Notes under the pieces: model-generated
The model's input: only the letters and a program-made list of their open reading frames with translations
What the model was told of the DNA's origin: nothing
The model's database searches: none
Made by a program: the position numbers and the translations under genes
Shown here: piece after piece, positions 1 through 7,416 of the stretch
How the letters are laid out: each line of letters opens with the position of its first letter
How positions within the stretch are numbered: position 1 is the first letter of the stretch
Assembly (NCBI RefSeq): GCF_000724625.1
Contig: NZ_CP007139.1
Span: forward strand, 1 to 64,000
From: Fimbriimonas ginsengisoli Gsoil 348
GTDB lineage: Bacteria > Armatimonadota > Fimbriimonadia > Fimbriimonadales > Fimbriimonadaceae
Length of the DNA stretch: 64,000 bases
Direction: 5' to 3'

Positions 1-3
1 GTG

Positions 4-9
4 TATAAT
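4..9 (+). promoter_or_regulatory. -10 box upstream of dnaA
   Basis: A perfect TATAAT hexamer lies at the window edge, 39 bases before the preferred dnaA start codon at 49. The matching -35 region would be outside the window. Its presence argues that the in-frame GTG at position 1 is not the translation start, because it would overlap the promoter. Confidence 0.55.
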
Positions 10-48
10 CCGTTCCCCGCCTGCCTTCTGGCCGGCACTTCGACAACC

Positions 49-1428
49 ATGAAAGACCTGTTCACACTTGAAACGACCGACGATCTGCAACGACTTAAGG
101 CAGCATGGGAGGGAGTTCTCAAGAGACTGGGACCGGAGGTTCCGTCGGCCTGGTTCGAGCGATTCATCCGGCCGTTGAAGCCGGTTTCGTTCGAAGGGGG
201 CGTGGCCATTGTCAACGTTCCGGGCAAGTTCGTGCTCGAGTGGGTGCGCGAGCGATACGTCGCCACCATCGCGTCGATGCTGTCGGACGAGTTGGGACGG
301 CCGGTTGTGGTGGAACTGCGAACCGAGCCGCGGGAGAAGGCGAAAGCGGAAGCCCAAAACGTGCCTCCGAGCCGGCTGGCGGTCTCGACGGAGGAGCCGT
401 CGTTTCGGCCTTCGGAGAAGTTTTCGTTCGACTCGTTCGTCGTTGGACAGAGCAATCGTTTGGCGCTCGCGGGCGCCCGTGCGGTGGCCTCGGAACCGGG
501 AGCAAAGTACAACCCGCTCTTCATCTATGGCCCCTCCGGCTTGGGGAAAACCCATCTGCTCCACTCGATCGCGCGGGAGATCTTGAATGTAAATCCGCGC
601 TTTCCGCTGGTTTACGTCAGCGCCCAACAGTTCGCGGAAGAGTTCGTGACGTCTCTACAAAACAATCGGATTGAGCAGTTCCGCCGCTCTCAACGCGCGG
701 TCGGGGTCTGGCTAGTGGACGATATCCAGTTCGTGGCCGGGAAGGACAAGACGCAGGAAGAGATCTTCCACACCTTCAACTACCTTCACTCGCTGGGCAA
801 ACAGATCGTTCTTACCTCCGACCGTCCGCCGCGCGACCTATATTTGATGGACGAGCGCCTGCGCTCTCGCTTCGAGGCGGGTCTCGTGGCCGACATTCAG
901 ATGCCCGACACCGAGACGCGGTGCGCCATCCTACTCAGCAAAGCTGCCCACGAGCGGGTTGAGCTCGACCACGCGGTGGCAATGTATCTAGCCGAGAACG
1001 TTCCCGGCAACATTCGCGTTCTGGAAGGGGCTCTAACCAAAGCCGTCGCCCATGCCAGCGTCGAAGACCGGCCGCTATCGATGGAGATCGCCAGGGCGAT
1101 GGTGGAGCAGTACTACCGCGCCGGAGTAATGGAAAAGCCGGCGTTCGACCAGATCGTAGGCGCGGTCAGCAAGCATTTCAAGATCTCGTCGGACGAGATC
1201 AAGGGCACTTCACGAAAGGCGCCGATCGTCCACGCCCGCCACATCGCCGTCTATATCACCCGCGAGATCACCGGCGACTCGTGGAAGCACATTGGAGGGC
1301 TCTTCGGCGACCGGGACCACACCTCGATGATGCACGGCTACCAGAAAATCTCGGAGATGATGCATCACGATAAGGACCTACGAGCGCAGATCAAGATGCT
1401 GATCCGGAATTTGTATCCGGAGAATTAA
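49..1428 (+). CDS. dnaA: Chromosomal replication initiator protein DnaA
   Basis: DnaA binds DnaA boxes at oriC as an ATP-driven oligomer, opens the origin and helps load the helicase. All four domains are visible: an N-terminal helicase-interaction domain (WERF-type segment WFERFIRPL), a short variable linker, an AAA+ core with Walker A GPSGLGKTH (near residue 160) and Walker B WLVDDIQF, and a C-terminal DNA-binding domain with the DnaA signature around DRDHTSMMHGYQKI. The product is 459 residues if translation starts at ATG 49, within family range. An in-frame GTG at position 1 would add 16 residues but lies over a TATAAT box. No Shine-Dalgarno sequence is evident. The usual neighbours dnaN, recF and gyrB are not downstream; the gene is followed tail-to-tail by a glyoxalase-like gene, with the stop codons overlapping. 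Confidence 0.96.
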   Translation: MKDLFTLETTDDLQRLKAAWEGVLKRLGPEVPSAWFERFIRPLKPVSFEGGVAIVNVPGKFVLEWVRERYVATIASMLSDELGRPVVVELRTEPREKAKAEAQNVPPSRLAVSTEEPSFRPSEKFSFDSFVVGQSNRLALAGARAVASEPGAKYNPLFIYGPSGLGKTHLLHSIAREILNVNPRFPLVYVSAQQFAEEFVTSLQNNRIEQFRRSQRAVGVWLVDDIQFVAGKDKTQEEIFHTFNYLHSLGKQIVLTSDRPPRDLYLMDERLRSRFEAGLVADIQMPDTETRCAILLSKAAHERVELDHAVAMYLAENVPGNIRVLEGALTKAVAHASVEDRPLSMEIARAMVEQYYRAGVMEKPAFDQIVGAVSKHFKISSDEIKGTSRKAPIVHARHIAVYITREITGDSWKHIGGLFGDRDHTSMMHGYQKISEMMHHDKDLRAQIKMLIRNLYPEN

Positions 1429-1754
1429 CCGGCGGCAACGAGCTCGATCAAGTTCCCCACCGGATCCCGCAGGACCGCAACTTCGCCTCGCATTTCGCAT
1501 GCGAGGCCGGAGCGGGCTAATCGCTCGACTTCGACGTCCACGTCGAGAACCTCTAAGTCGAGGCAAAGCGTTCGTTCGGGGGGATCGACTTCGGTTTCCG
1601 GTCCAAGGCGGTGCAGGACCAGGTACGGCTTTCCGCGGCCGAGAAAAATGCACTTATCGTTCTCGAAGAAGGTCGGCCAATCCGTGAGGGTCCGATAAAA
1701 CTCCGACATCGCCTCGAAGTTACGGGCGGCAATGACTACGTTCGATAGTCGCAC
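1425..1754 (-). CDS. Glyoxalase/bleomycin-resistance-like (VOC) protein
   Basis: A 109-residue protein of the vicinal-oxygen-chelate superfamily. It has the typical opening strand (RLSNVVIAARNFEAMSEFY, where a substrate-side helix follows the first strand) and the typical ending LRDPVGNLIELV, where the Glu is normally a metal ligand. Such single-domain proteins act as glyoxalases, dioxygenases or antibiotic-binding proteins; the substrate cannot be told here. The open frame extends upstream to 2069, but that part is low-complexity and crosses a structured RNA region, so GTG 1754 is chosen. A TAGAAT box (1760-1765, minus strand) ends 5 bases before this GTG, which fits a leaderless transcript. 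The gene is convergent with dnaA and its stop overlaps the dnaA stop. Confidence 0.72.
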   Translation of the reverse strand: MRLSNVVIAARNFEAMSEFYRTLTDWPTFFENDKCIFLGRGKPYLVLHRLGPETEVDPPERTLCLDLEVLDVDVEVERLARSGLACEMRGEVAVLRDPVGNLIELVAAG

Positions 1755-1783
1755 GCCACATTCTAACTCATGTAATTCATGCT

Positions 1784-1980
1784 TAAGGCAAAGCCCGTCC
1801 TGCCGCTCGGTTTGGTAGGGATTAAGGGTACGTACCACTCGGGCAAGCCCCAACGCCTGCAGTTTTGGCCGCTCCTGTCCCCCTTGCGCCCTGGGCGTGA
1901 GGGGATCTGTCGCGGAGGGCGCGAAGGGGAGGACCGAGAACGGGTAAGCACCGAGCAAACCCGGGGGCAGGCCGGGTTTT
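1784..1980 (+). ncRNA. Candidate structured leader RNA with alternative terminator
   Basis: A roughly 195-base non-coding stretch that folds on paper into a closed, branched rod. The closing stem pairs 1791-1804 with 1966-1979 (13 of 14 positions, one G-U). A second perfect 7-bp stem pairs 1805-1811 with 1950-1956. An inner hairpin pairs 1880-1892 with 1916-1929 (one bulge), and CTCGG at 1838-1842 can pair with CCGAG at 1934-1938. The 9-base bulge at 1957-1965 can instead pair with 1972-1979, giving a perfect 8-bp hairpin AAACCCGG/CCGGGTTT followed by TTTT: an intrinsic-terminator shape that excludes the closing stem. A TGTAAT box at 1771-1776 could place the transcript start near 1783. The creatininase-family start codon is 24 bases after the terminator. 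It could be a riboswitch or attenuator of that gene, or a 6S-like stand-alone RNA. I do not recognise a known class; SRP, tmRNA and RNase P core motifs are absent. Confidence 0.55.
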
Positions 1981-2004
1981 CCCCGTTGAGTCAGAATCGA
2001 TCCT

Positions 2005-2772
2005 ATGAAGCTCGCCGAGCTAACTTGGATGGACGTCGAGGTCCTTTCCCGCGACGTCGTTGTGCTCATACCGACCGGGTCGCTTGAGCAACACGGTCCT
2101 CACCTTCCGCTATTCACCGATAGCCTCATCGCCACCGCGGTGGCTCAAGGGGTCGAGCAGGCGATACCGGAGCAGGTTTTGCTCACGCCGACGCTCTGGC
2201 TCGGCGCAAGCGGGCACCACCTCAAGTTTCCAGGGTCGCTCAGCGCCGACTTCGATACCTACATGGGGGCGATCGGAAGCGTCGTTCAATCGCTCCTGCC
2301 CCATGGCTTCCGCCGCTTTTACGTACTGAACGGACATGGCGGCAACACCTCGCCGAACGACATGGCGATGCGGAAGTTGAAGGCGCTCTATCCGGAAGGG
2401 ACGTTCGCCCATAGCGGCTATTTCGCATTCTGCGAGCAAGCGATCGCGCACACGCTCGAAGGTCCGCTGAAGGGGATGCGGCACGCGTGCGAAGCGGAAG
2501 CCAGTCTGATGCTGCACCTTCATCCGAATCTGGTTCGAAAGGAGAAGCTAAGGGACGACGGGCTTATCGCGGAGCCGCCGGTGAAAGGTCCGGTGCACCA
2601 TTTCGACGAGATCACCGAGCAGGGATCTTTCGGCTACGCGACGTTCGCGAGCGCCGAAAAAGGGCGCACCATCTTCGAAGCGGCGGTTGCGGGCGCAACG
2701 GAGGAACTGCGAACCATCGCGACCGGGTATGTTTTGCGCGGGCTCGAACCGGCCCAGGAAAGCACCAGATGA
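2005..2772 (+). CDS. Creatininase-family metal-dependent amidohydrolase
   Basis: A 255-residue member of the creatininase/creatinine amidohydrolase superfamily. These hydrolases use two metal ions and act on creatinine or on formamide and peptide bonds, including steps of pyrroloquinoline-like, mycofactocin (MftE) and deazaflavin pathways. Visible metal-site motifs in order are GSLEQHGPHLPL (Glu and His ligands) with the following Asp in FTDS, NGHGGN, and RHACEAEASLML, which replaces the common HAGExETS segment. Length is typical. The substrate cannot be assigned. The gene lies directly downstream of a structured RNA with a terminator, and its stop codon overlaps the start of the next gene (ATGA), so the two are probably translationally coupled. 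There is no clear Shine-Dalgarno sequence before ATG 2005. Confidence 0.85.
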   Translation: MKLAELTWMDVEVLSRDVVVLIPTGSLEQHGPHLPLFTDSLIATAVAQGVEQAIPEQVLLTPTLWLGASGHHLKFPGSLSADFDTYMGAIGSVVQSLLPHGFRRFYVLNGHGGNTSPNDMAMRKLKALYPEGTFAHSGYFAFCEQAIAHTLEGPLKGMRHACEAEASLMLHLHPNLVRKEKLRDDGLIAEPPVKGPVHHFDEITEQGSFGYATFASAEKGRTIFEAAVAGATEELRTIATGYVLRGLEPAQESTR

Positions 2773-3320
2773 ATGTCAAGCCGCTGATCGCCGTCATCGC
2801 TCTCGCCGCCATCTCCGCGGCGCACGCCCAAGACCAACAGAGTCTCGGCGTCAATATCGGAGGCCAGGTCGGCGTTTACATGCCGACGAGCAGCGCCGTG
2901 CGCGATGCTTTCGGTAAGAGCGTCCTCAACCTCGGCCTGGGTCCGGTCGGCGGCACGAACCGTCCGAGCTCCGGCTCTCTCACTCCGTCGCTGGAATTGC
3001 TGTCGGCGAACAAGAACGGGAATCGCCTGTTCATCGGCACCTTTACCTACGGCTATGAGAAGCACCTCGCGCCGGATGAGAGCACGACCGTTCCTTACGT
3101 CCGAGTGTTCGGCGGGGGCGCCTACTTCGACTACGGCATCACGCAGGTCGGGGTACGCAACTCTGCCAAGAAGTTCAGCACCACCGGCGGCGTCGAGGCC
3201 GGCATCGTCTTTGCCAACCGACTCAAGCTATCCGCGAAGTACAACGTCTATCCCAAGCAGGATGGATTCGACTTCAGCGGCTTCTCGCTGAGCGCGACGT
3301 ACTCGCTATTCAAGCTCTGA
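2769..3320 (+). CDS. Secreted beta-barrel-like protein of unknown function
   Basis: A 183-residue protein with a clear Sec signal peptide (MNVKPLIAVIALAAISAAHA, cut before QDQQ). The mature part is rich in glycine and alternating hydrophobic residues and ends in a run of strand-like repeats finishing SLSATYSLFKL. This resembles small outer-membrane beta-barrels, though I cannot name a family. The start is ATG 2769, which overlaps the stop of the creatininase-family gene by four bases (ATGA). The open frame continues upstream without signal-peptide character, so the longer version is rejected. Coupling to a cytosolic amidohydrolase is unusual and gives no obvious clue to function. A strong nested stem-loop follows it. 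Confidence 0.7.
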   Translation: MNVKPLIAVIALAAISAAHAQDQQSLGVNIGGQVGVYMPTSSAVRDAFGKSVLNLGLGPVGGTNRPSSGSLTPSLELLSANKNGNRLFIGTFTYGYEKHLAPDESTTVPYVRVFGGGAYFDYGITQVGVRNSAKKFSTTGGVEAGIVFANRLKLSAKYNVYPKQDGFDFSGFSLSATYSLFKL

Positions 3321-3334
3321 TCCGCGGCATGCAG

Positions 3335-3414
3335 TTAGCGGTCGGGCGTTGTCGGATTCGGAACCGTTCCGAATCCGACGACGCCTATCTACTGCCAGCC
3401 GTCCTCCGCTAACT
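3335..3414 (+). other. Nested stem-loop between genes, before hflX
   Basis: An outer perfect 8-bp stem (GTTAGCGG 3335-3342 with CCGCTAAC 3407-3414) encloses a 19-bp stem (3346-3364 with 3368-3386, one G-T) around a 3-base loop. It may terminate the preceding gene or form a structured hflX leader that ends 6 bases before the start codon. There is no T-run after it, so a factor-independent terminator is less likely. Confidence 0.6.
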
Positions 3415-3420
3415 AACAAC

Positions 3421-4683
3421 ATGTCCAAAATGGAATCTCTGGAGCTGCTCGTCGAGCGAGCGGTGCTGGTCTATCTTAACGAAGACGAAAACGAAGACCG
3501 AATGGTCGAAGCCGAGCTCGAAGGGCTCTGCGAGGCGGCCAATGTCGAGCCTGTCGCGAGCATTCGTCAACGTCTCGACCGTCCTTGGAAGGGAACCTAC
3601 GTCGGCAAAGGGAAAGTGCTGGAGATTTCCGCGCTTGCCGCCGAGGTCGACGCCGACCTCGTGCTTATCGACGCTGAGCTGAGCGGAATCCAGCAGCGAA
3701 ATCTGCAGGACCAGATTGGACGCAAGGTCGTCGACCGTACGCAGCTCATCCTAGACATCTTCGCCCGTCGCGCCAAGACGCGGGAGGGGATGCTGCAGGT
3801 AGAGCTTGCCCAGCTCACGTACATGATGCCGAAGCTCATGTCCGTTTACACGAAGTTCGAGCGTCAAAAAGGCGGCATCGGCATGCGCGGTCCCGGTGAA
3901 ACGAAGCTGGAATCGGATCGACGCCTCGTCAAGGAAAGGATCGCCCGCCTCGGCGACGAGATCGAAGAGGTAAAGCGGGTTCGCGCCCAGCAGAGGGCGT
4001 CGCGCCGGAAGCATCCGTTCCCGTTCGCCACGATCGTCGGCTACACGTCGGCGGGCAAATCGACGCTGATGAACCGGTTCGCCGGGACCGAGCTTTTGGC
4101 CGACGCGATGCCGTTCGCCACGCTCGATCCGACGACTCGGAAGGTCGACCTGGAGGAAGGGTACGCGATCTTCCTCACCGACACCGTCGGCTTCATCCGA
4201 AACTTGCCGACCCACCTCGTGGCCGCGTTTCAGTCGACGTTGGAGGAGGTCACCTTCTCGGATTTCGCCCTTCACGTCGTGGACGTGAGCACGCCGTCGT
4301 GGGAAATTCAGCGAGACGCGGTCTTGGAGACGCTCCGTATCTTGAAAGCAGACGACAAGCCGATCATCACCGTGTTCAACAAGATCGACGCGCTGAATGA
4401 CCCGACGGAAGCAAGGCGGCTCGTCGCCGAGTTTCCGAATTCGGTCGCGATCTCGGCGACGACGGGCGAGGGAATGGACGATTTGCAGAATGCGATCGTC
4501 CGTCAGGTCAAGGACCTCCTGAACTCGGTTCAGATCCTTATTCCGTACGACCATCAAGGGGTTCTTCAAGAGTGTTATGACTTCGGAAGGGTTCGCCAGG
4601 TGGAGTATCGGGAGGACGGAATCTACGTGGAAGCGGAGTTGGTCAACGAATTGCGCGAGCGGCTACGCGGCTACGCCATCTGA
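3421..4683 (+). CDS. hflX: GTPase HflX
   Basis: HflX is a ribosome-associated GTPase that splits stalled or stressed 70S ribosomes. The protein (420 residues from ATG 3421) has the N-terminal HflX domain with the glycine-rich segment GGIGMRGPGETKLE, a coiled linker with basic residues (RARQQ-like), and a C-terminal G domain: G1 GYTSAGKST (about residues 207-215), G2 with FATLDPTTR, G3 DTVGFI, and G4 NKID. The final 50 residues form the small C-terminal domain. Length matches the family. An upstream in-frame start at 3349 would read through the 3335-3414 stem-loop and has no family resemblance, so ATG 3421 is preferred. The gene is followed by a long inverted repeat and then prmC. Confidence 0.94.
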   Translation: MSKMESLELLVERAVLVYLNEDENEDRMVEAELEGLCEAANVEPVASIRQRLDRPWKGTYVGKGKVLEISALAAEVDADLVLIDAELSGIQQRNLQDQIGRKVVDRTQLILDIFARRAKTREGMLQVELAQLTYMMPKLMSVYTKFERQKGGIGMRGPGETKLESDRRLVKERIARLGDEIEEVKRVRAQQRASRRKHPFPFATIVGYTSAGKSTLMNRFAGTELLADAMPFATLDPTTRKVDLEEGYAIFLTDTVGFIRNLPTHLVAAFQSTLEEVTFSDFALHVVDVSTPSWEIQRDAVLETLRILKADDKPIITVFNKIDALNDPTEARRLVAEFPNSVAISATTGEGMDDLQNAIVRQVKDLLNSVQILIPYDHQGVLQECYDFGRVRQVEYREDGIYVEAELVNELRERLRGYAI

Positions 4684-4694
4684 CGCGAAGCACC

Positions 4695-4868
4695 GTAGCG
4701 TCGACGCCCCCGCCGATGATCCCGGTGTACCGTCGGTTCTAACGCGAAGCGTGTAGACGCAGGTTGGCTCGTACCTGCGGACAGCCCCCGTCGATCCTCA
4801 TGTTGGGTCAATGCGCGAAACACTCTCGCGCAGGTACGAACCAACCTGCGTCTACACGCTTCGCGTTA
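4695..4868 (+). repeat. Composite intergenic palindromic repeat (families B and A), copy 1
   Basis: Two repeat units fill the hflX-prmC gap. Unit B (4695-4723) has the pattern GTAGCGTCGrC, C-rich loop, GCCGATGAT. Unit A is a long inverted repeat with 40-bp arms (4740-4779 and 4829-4868, one mismatch) around a 49-base loop; its core reads CAGGTTGGCTCGTACCTGCG. Unit A recurs at 52637-52741 and as a fragment at 26468-26487; unit B recurs at 26387-26447, 38573-38600 and 50328-50425. The shape is that of REP/BIME elements. Confidence 0.85.
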
Positions 4869-4887
4869 ACGGAGGTAGATACATATC

Positions 4888-5802
4888 GTGCGGCTCGATG
4901 AATGGATACGACATGCCCAGAAACGCCTCGCGGCGTCGGGGATCGAGTCGAGTCGCCTCGAAGCTCAACTGTTGGCGGCTCATGTGTTGCGGGTCGATCG
5001 GTCCTGGCTGATTGCCCATCCGGAGCACGAATTCAACGAGCTCGCGGGGGAAATGCTGCTTCAGCGGCGGGAAAGCCGAGAGCCGTTGGCGTACATTCTT
5101 GGCCGCCGGGAGTTCTACGGGCGTCAATTTCGGGTGACCCCCGCGGTTCTTATCCCCAGGCAGGAGACGGAGGTGCTGGTCGAGGCGGCCTTAGCAGAGG
5201 ATCACACGTCCAAGATGGACGTGATAACCACGGGCGGGAAAGCCGTGCCACTACGTGTGCTCGACATCGGCGCCGGCTCCGGGGCTATCGCGATCACGGT
5301 TAAATTGGAGCGACCGGATTGGGATGTCACTGCCGTCGACATATCGCCCCCTGCTCTCGAGCTTGCCGAAGAAAATGCAAAGAGCCTAGGAGTGGAGATC
5401 CGGTTCGTGCTTTCCGACGGCTTCGAGCAGCTTATCGGCGAGTCGTTCGACCTGATCGTGACGAACCCGCCGTACATTGGCCACGACGAGCCGCTGATGC
5501 CCGACGTGGTAGAGCACGAACCGCACGTGGCGCTTTTTTCCGGGAAAACTGGATTGGAGTTCTACGAACGCCTCTCCCGCGAGGCGATGAACCACTTGAA
5601 CGACGGTGGCCGGTTGATGATGGAGGTCGGCCACCGGCAAGCGAGGACGGTACGCGAATTGTTCGAATCCGGGGGGTGGCAACACGTGCAGACCGCCCAA
5701 GATTTGAGCGGCATCGACCGAGTTCTCGTGATGGCTTGGACGTATGAATGCGCGACTGCCATAATCGACTCCGATGCAGATCATCGTCCCGGACGAGTTT
5801 AA
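4888..5802 (+). CDS. prmC: Peptide chain release factor N5-glutamine methyltransferase PrmC (HemK)
   Basis: PrmC methylates the glutamine of the GGQ motif in release factors 1 and 2, using S-adenosylmethionine, and so keeps termination efficient. The 304-residue product has the helical N-terminal substrate domain (residues 1-90), the SAM-binding motif DIGAGSG (126-132), an acidic ribose-binding VDIS (150-153) and the catalytic NPPY (193-196). The start is GTG 4888. A GGAGGT Shine-Dalgarno sequence lies at 4871-4876, 11 bases upstream, which is long but usable. The final 29 bases overlap def in another frame, a compact arrangement suggesting coupled expression of protein-maturation functions (prmC, def, fmt). 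Confidence 0.95.
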   Translation: MRLDEWIRHAQKRLAASGIESSRLEAQLLAAHVLRVDRSWLIAHPEHEFNELAGEMLLQRRESREPLAYILGRREFYGRQFRVTPAVLIPRQETEVLVEAALAEDHTSKMDVITTGGKAVPLRVLDIGAGSGAIAITVKLERPDWDVTAVDISPPALELAEENAKSLGVEIRFVLSDGFEQLIGESFDLIVTNPPYIGHDEPLMPDVVEHEPHVALFSGKTGLEFYERLSREAMNHLNDGGRLMMEVGHRQARTVRELFESGGWQHVQTAQDLSGIDRVLVMAWTYECATAIIDSDADHRPGRV

Positions 5803-6310
5803 GCACCTCTACATTAACGACGCGGATCATCCGATCGTGAAGATCCCGGCCCCCGTGTTGCGTCAGCAAGCGATCGAGCTGCCCAAGATCACCAAGAAAA
5901 CCCTCTTGCTGATCGACGACATGCTCCGCATCATGCGTCGCGCCAACGGAGTCGGACTGGCCGCGCCCCAGCTCGGGATCCTTCAGCGGCTCATCGTCAT
6001 CGCCCCCGAAGGGATGCGCCCAACCGCGATGGTGAACCCGAAGATCGTAAAGATGGAAGGGGAGCAGATCGGCCAGGAAGGTTGCCTCAGCATCCCCGGC
6101 CTTTACGGCGACGTAAAGCGGGCGTTCTACGTGGAAGTCGAAGCGCTCAACCGTAAAGGCGTCCCGGTCACCTTCGAACTAGAGGGAATGCCCGCCCGAG
6201 TCGCCCAACACGAGATCGACCACCTCGACGGCAAACTATTCATCGACACCGTCATCACCGAAACCCTCCACTGGATCGATCCGGCGCAGCCGCATCCGGA
6301 TGAGGAATGA
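5774..6310 (+). CDS. def: Peptide deformylase
   Basis: Removes the N-formyl group from the initiator methionine of new proteins. The 178-residue product has all three motifs of the metal site: motif I GVGLAAPQ (59-66), motif II EGCLSIPG with the metal ligand Cys104, and motif III HEIDH (146-150) with ligands His146 and His150 and catalytic Glu147. It overlaps the end of prmC by 29 bases. fmt, which adds the same formyl group to Met-tRNA, is the next gene, but a 120-bp tandem array lies between them. The N-terminal ~18 residues before the conserved core are longer than in many homologues, so a later start is possible, though no better candidate is seen. Confidence 0.95.
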   Translation: MQIIVPDEFKHLYINDADHPIVKIPAPVLRQQAIELPKITKKTLLLIDDMLRIMRRANGVGLAAPQLGILQRLIVIAPEGMRPTAMVNPKIVKMEGEQIGQEGCLSIPGLYGDVKRAFYVEVEALNRKGVPVTFELEGMPARVAQHEIDHLDGKLFIDTVITETLHWIDPAQPHPDEE

Positions 6311-6360
6311 GGATAGGCGTTGGGCGTTGGGAATAAGGTAATGCCCAAAAGCTAAACAAC

Positions 6361-6480
6361 GCCTCAACGCCTCAACGCCTCAACGCCTCAACGCCTCAAC
6401 GCCTCAACGCCTCAACGCCTCAACGCCTCAACGCCTCAACGCCTCAACGCCTCAACGCCTCAACGCATCAACGCATCAAC
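6361..6480 (+). repeat. Tandem array of fifteen 8-bp units before fmt
   Basis: Thirteen identical GCCTCAAC units are followed by two GCATCAAC units, ending 10 bases before the fmt start codon. The unit is not a multiple of three and no gene crosses it. Such arrays change copy number by slippage; here that would change the leader or promoter spacing of fmt. Confidence 0.97.
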
Positions 6481-6490
6481 GCCTACATCT

Positions 6491-7405
6491 ATGCCCCTCA
6501 TCTTCTTCGGCACCTCAACCTTCGCCGTCCCTGCCCTGCGGGCTTTGGCGGGCGATGTCGTGTTGGTGGTCAGTCAGCCGGATCGGCCGGGGCGGCGGGG
6601 GATGCGGTTGCAGGCGACTCCGGTTAAGGAGGCGGCTTTGGAGTTGGGGCTGCCAGTTGAGGCGCCAGAGAAGAGTCGGTCTCCCGAATTCGTCGAGCGG
6701 CTGGAATCGTTGGAAGCCGACGCGTTGGTGGTCGCGGCTTATGGGCAGATTCTCTCCCAGCGCGTGCTTGACTCGGCGAAACGGGGGGGGATCAACTTGC
6801 ATGGATCGATCCTTCCGAAATACCGAGGGGCGGCGCCGATCCAGCGGTGCATTCTGGATGGCGAGACCGAGACCGGCGTTACCCTGATGCAGATGGACCG
6901 GGGGATGGACACCGGCGATATGATCGAAATCGGCCGGCTCGCCATCGGTCCCGACGAGACGTACGGGGAGTTACAAGACCGTTTGGCGATCTTAGGGGCC
7001 GAGATGGCGGTGCGGTGGATGCCTCGAATCGTGGCCGGCAACTACCCGCGGACGCCGCAGGATAGCGAGCAGGCGACGATGGCGCCCAAGATCGAGAAAG
7101 CGGAAGCCGAACTCCGTTTCGACCGCGACGCCGCCGCCGAATACAACCGTTTCCGCGCCTTTACTCCCAGCCCGGGCGCCTTTCTCCAGACCCGCTTCGG
7201 CGTGATCCGAATCGGACAGGCGCGGCTCCACGGCGAAGTTCAGGCCGAGCCCGGTACCTTAGTGGCGACCGACCGGCGATTGGTCGTCGCGTTTGCGCAA
7301 GGCGGGCTCGAACTGTTAGAAATCCAGCCGGAAGGTAAAAAGAGAATGCGCGGGTCCGATTTCACCAACGGGGCACGATTGCGACCTGGCGACCGTTTGC
7401 ACTAA
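6491..7405 (+). CDS. fmt: Methionyl-tRNA formyltransferase
   Basis: Transfers a formyl group from 10-formyltetrahydrofolate to Met-tRNA(fMet) for translation initiation. The 304-residue protein has the Rossmann-type N-terminal catalytic domain starting FFGTSTFAVPAL, with the catalytic triad Asn102, His104 (INLHGSILPKYRGAAPIQ) and Asp140 (MDRGMDTGD), followed by the OB-fold C-terminal tRNA-binding domain from about residue 205. Length is close to the family norm. The start ATG 6491 comes right after the 8-bp tandem array; there is no Shine-Dalgarno sequence, only TACATC 1 base before. It belongs functionally with def upstream. Confidence 0.95.
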   Translation: MPLIFFGTSTFAVPALRALAGDVVLVVSQPDRPGRRGMRLQATPVKEAALELGLPVEAPEKSRSPEFVERLESLEADALVVAAYGQILSQRVLDSAKRGGINLHGSILPKYRGAAPIQRCILDGETETGVTLMQMDRGMDTGDMIEIGRLAIGPDETYGELQDRLAILGAEMAVRWMPRIVAGNYPRTPQDSEQATMAPKIEKAEAELRFDRDAAAEYNRFRAFTPSPGAFLQTRFGVIRIGQARLHGEVQAEPGTLVATDRRLVVAFAQGGLELLEIQPEGKKRMRGSDFTNGARLRPGDRLH

Positions 7406-7416
7406 TTGACGCTCAT

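Noticed and set aside
1-2005. oriC next to dnaA
   Set aside because: I saw no cluster of TTATCCACA-type boxes or A/T-rich unwinding region on the visible side; the upstream side is outside the window.
1755-2069. N-terminal extension of the glyoxalase-like gene
   Set aside because: It runs through the structured RNA region and has no recognisable protein character.
6361-6480. The 8-bp tandem array as a CRISPR
   Set aside because: Units are directly adjacent without spacers and are far too short.
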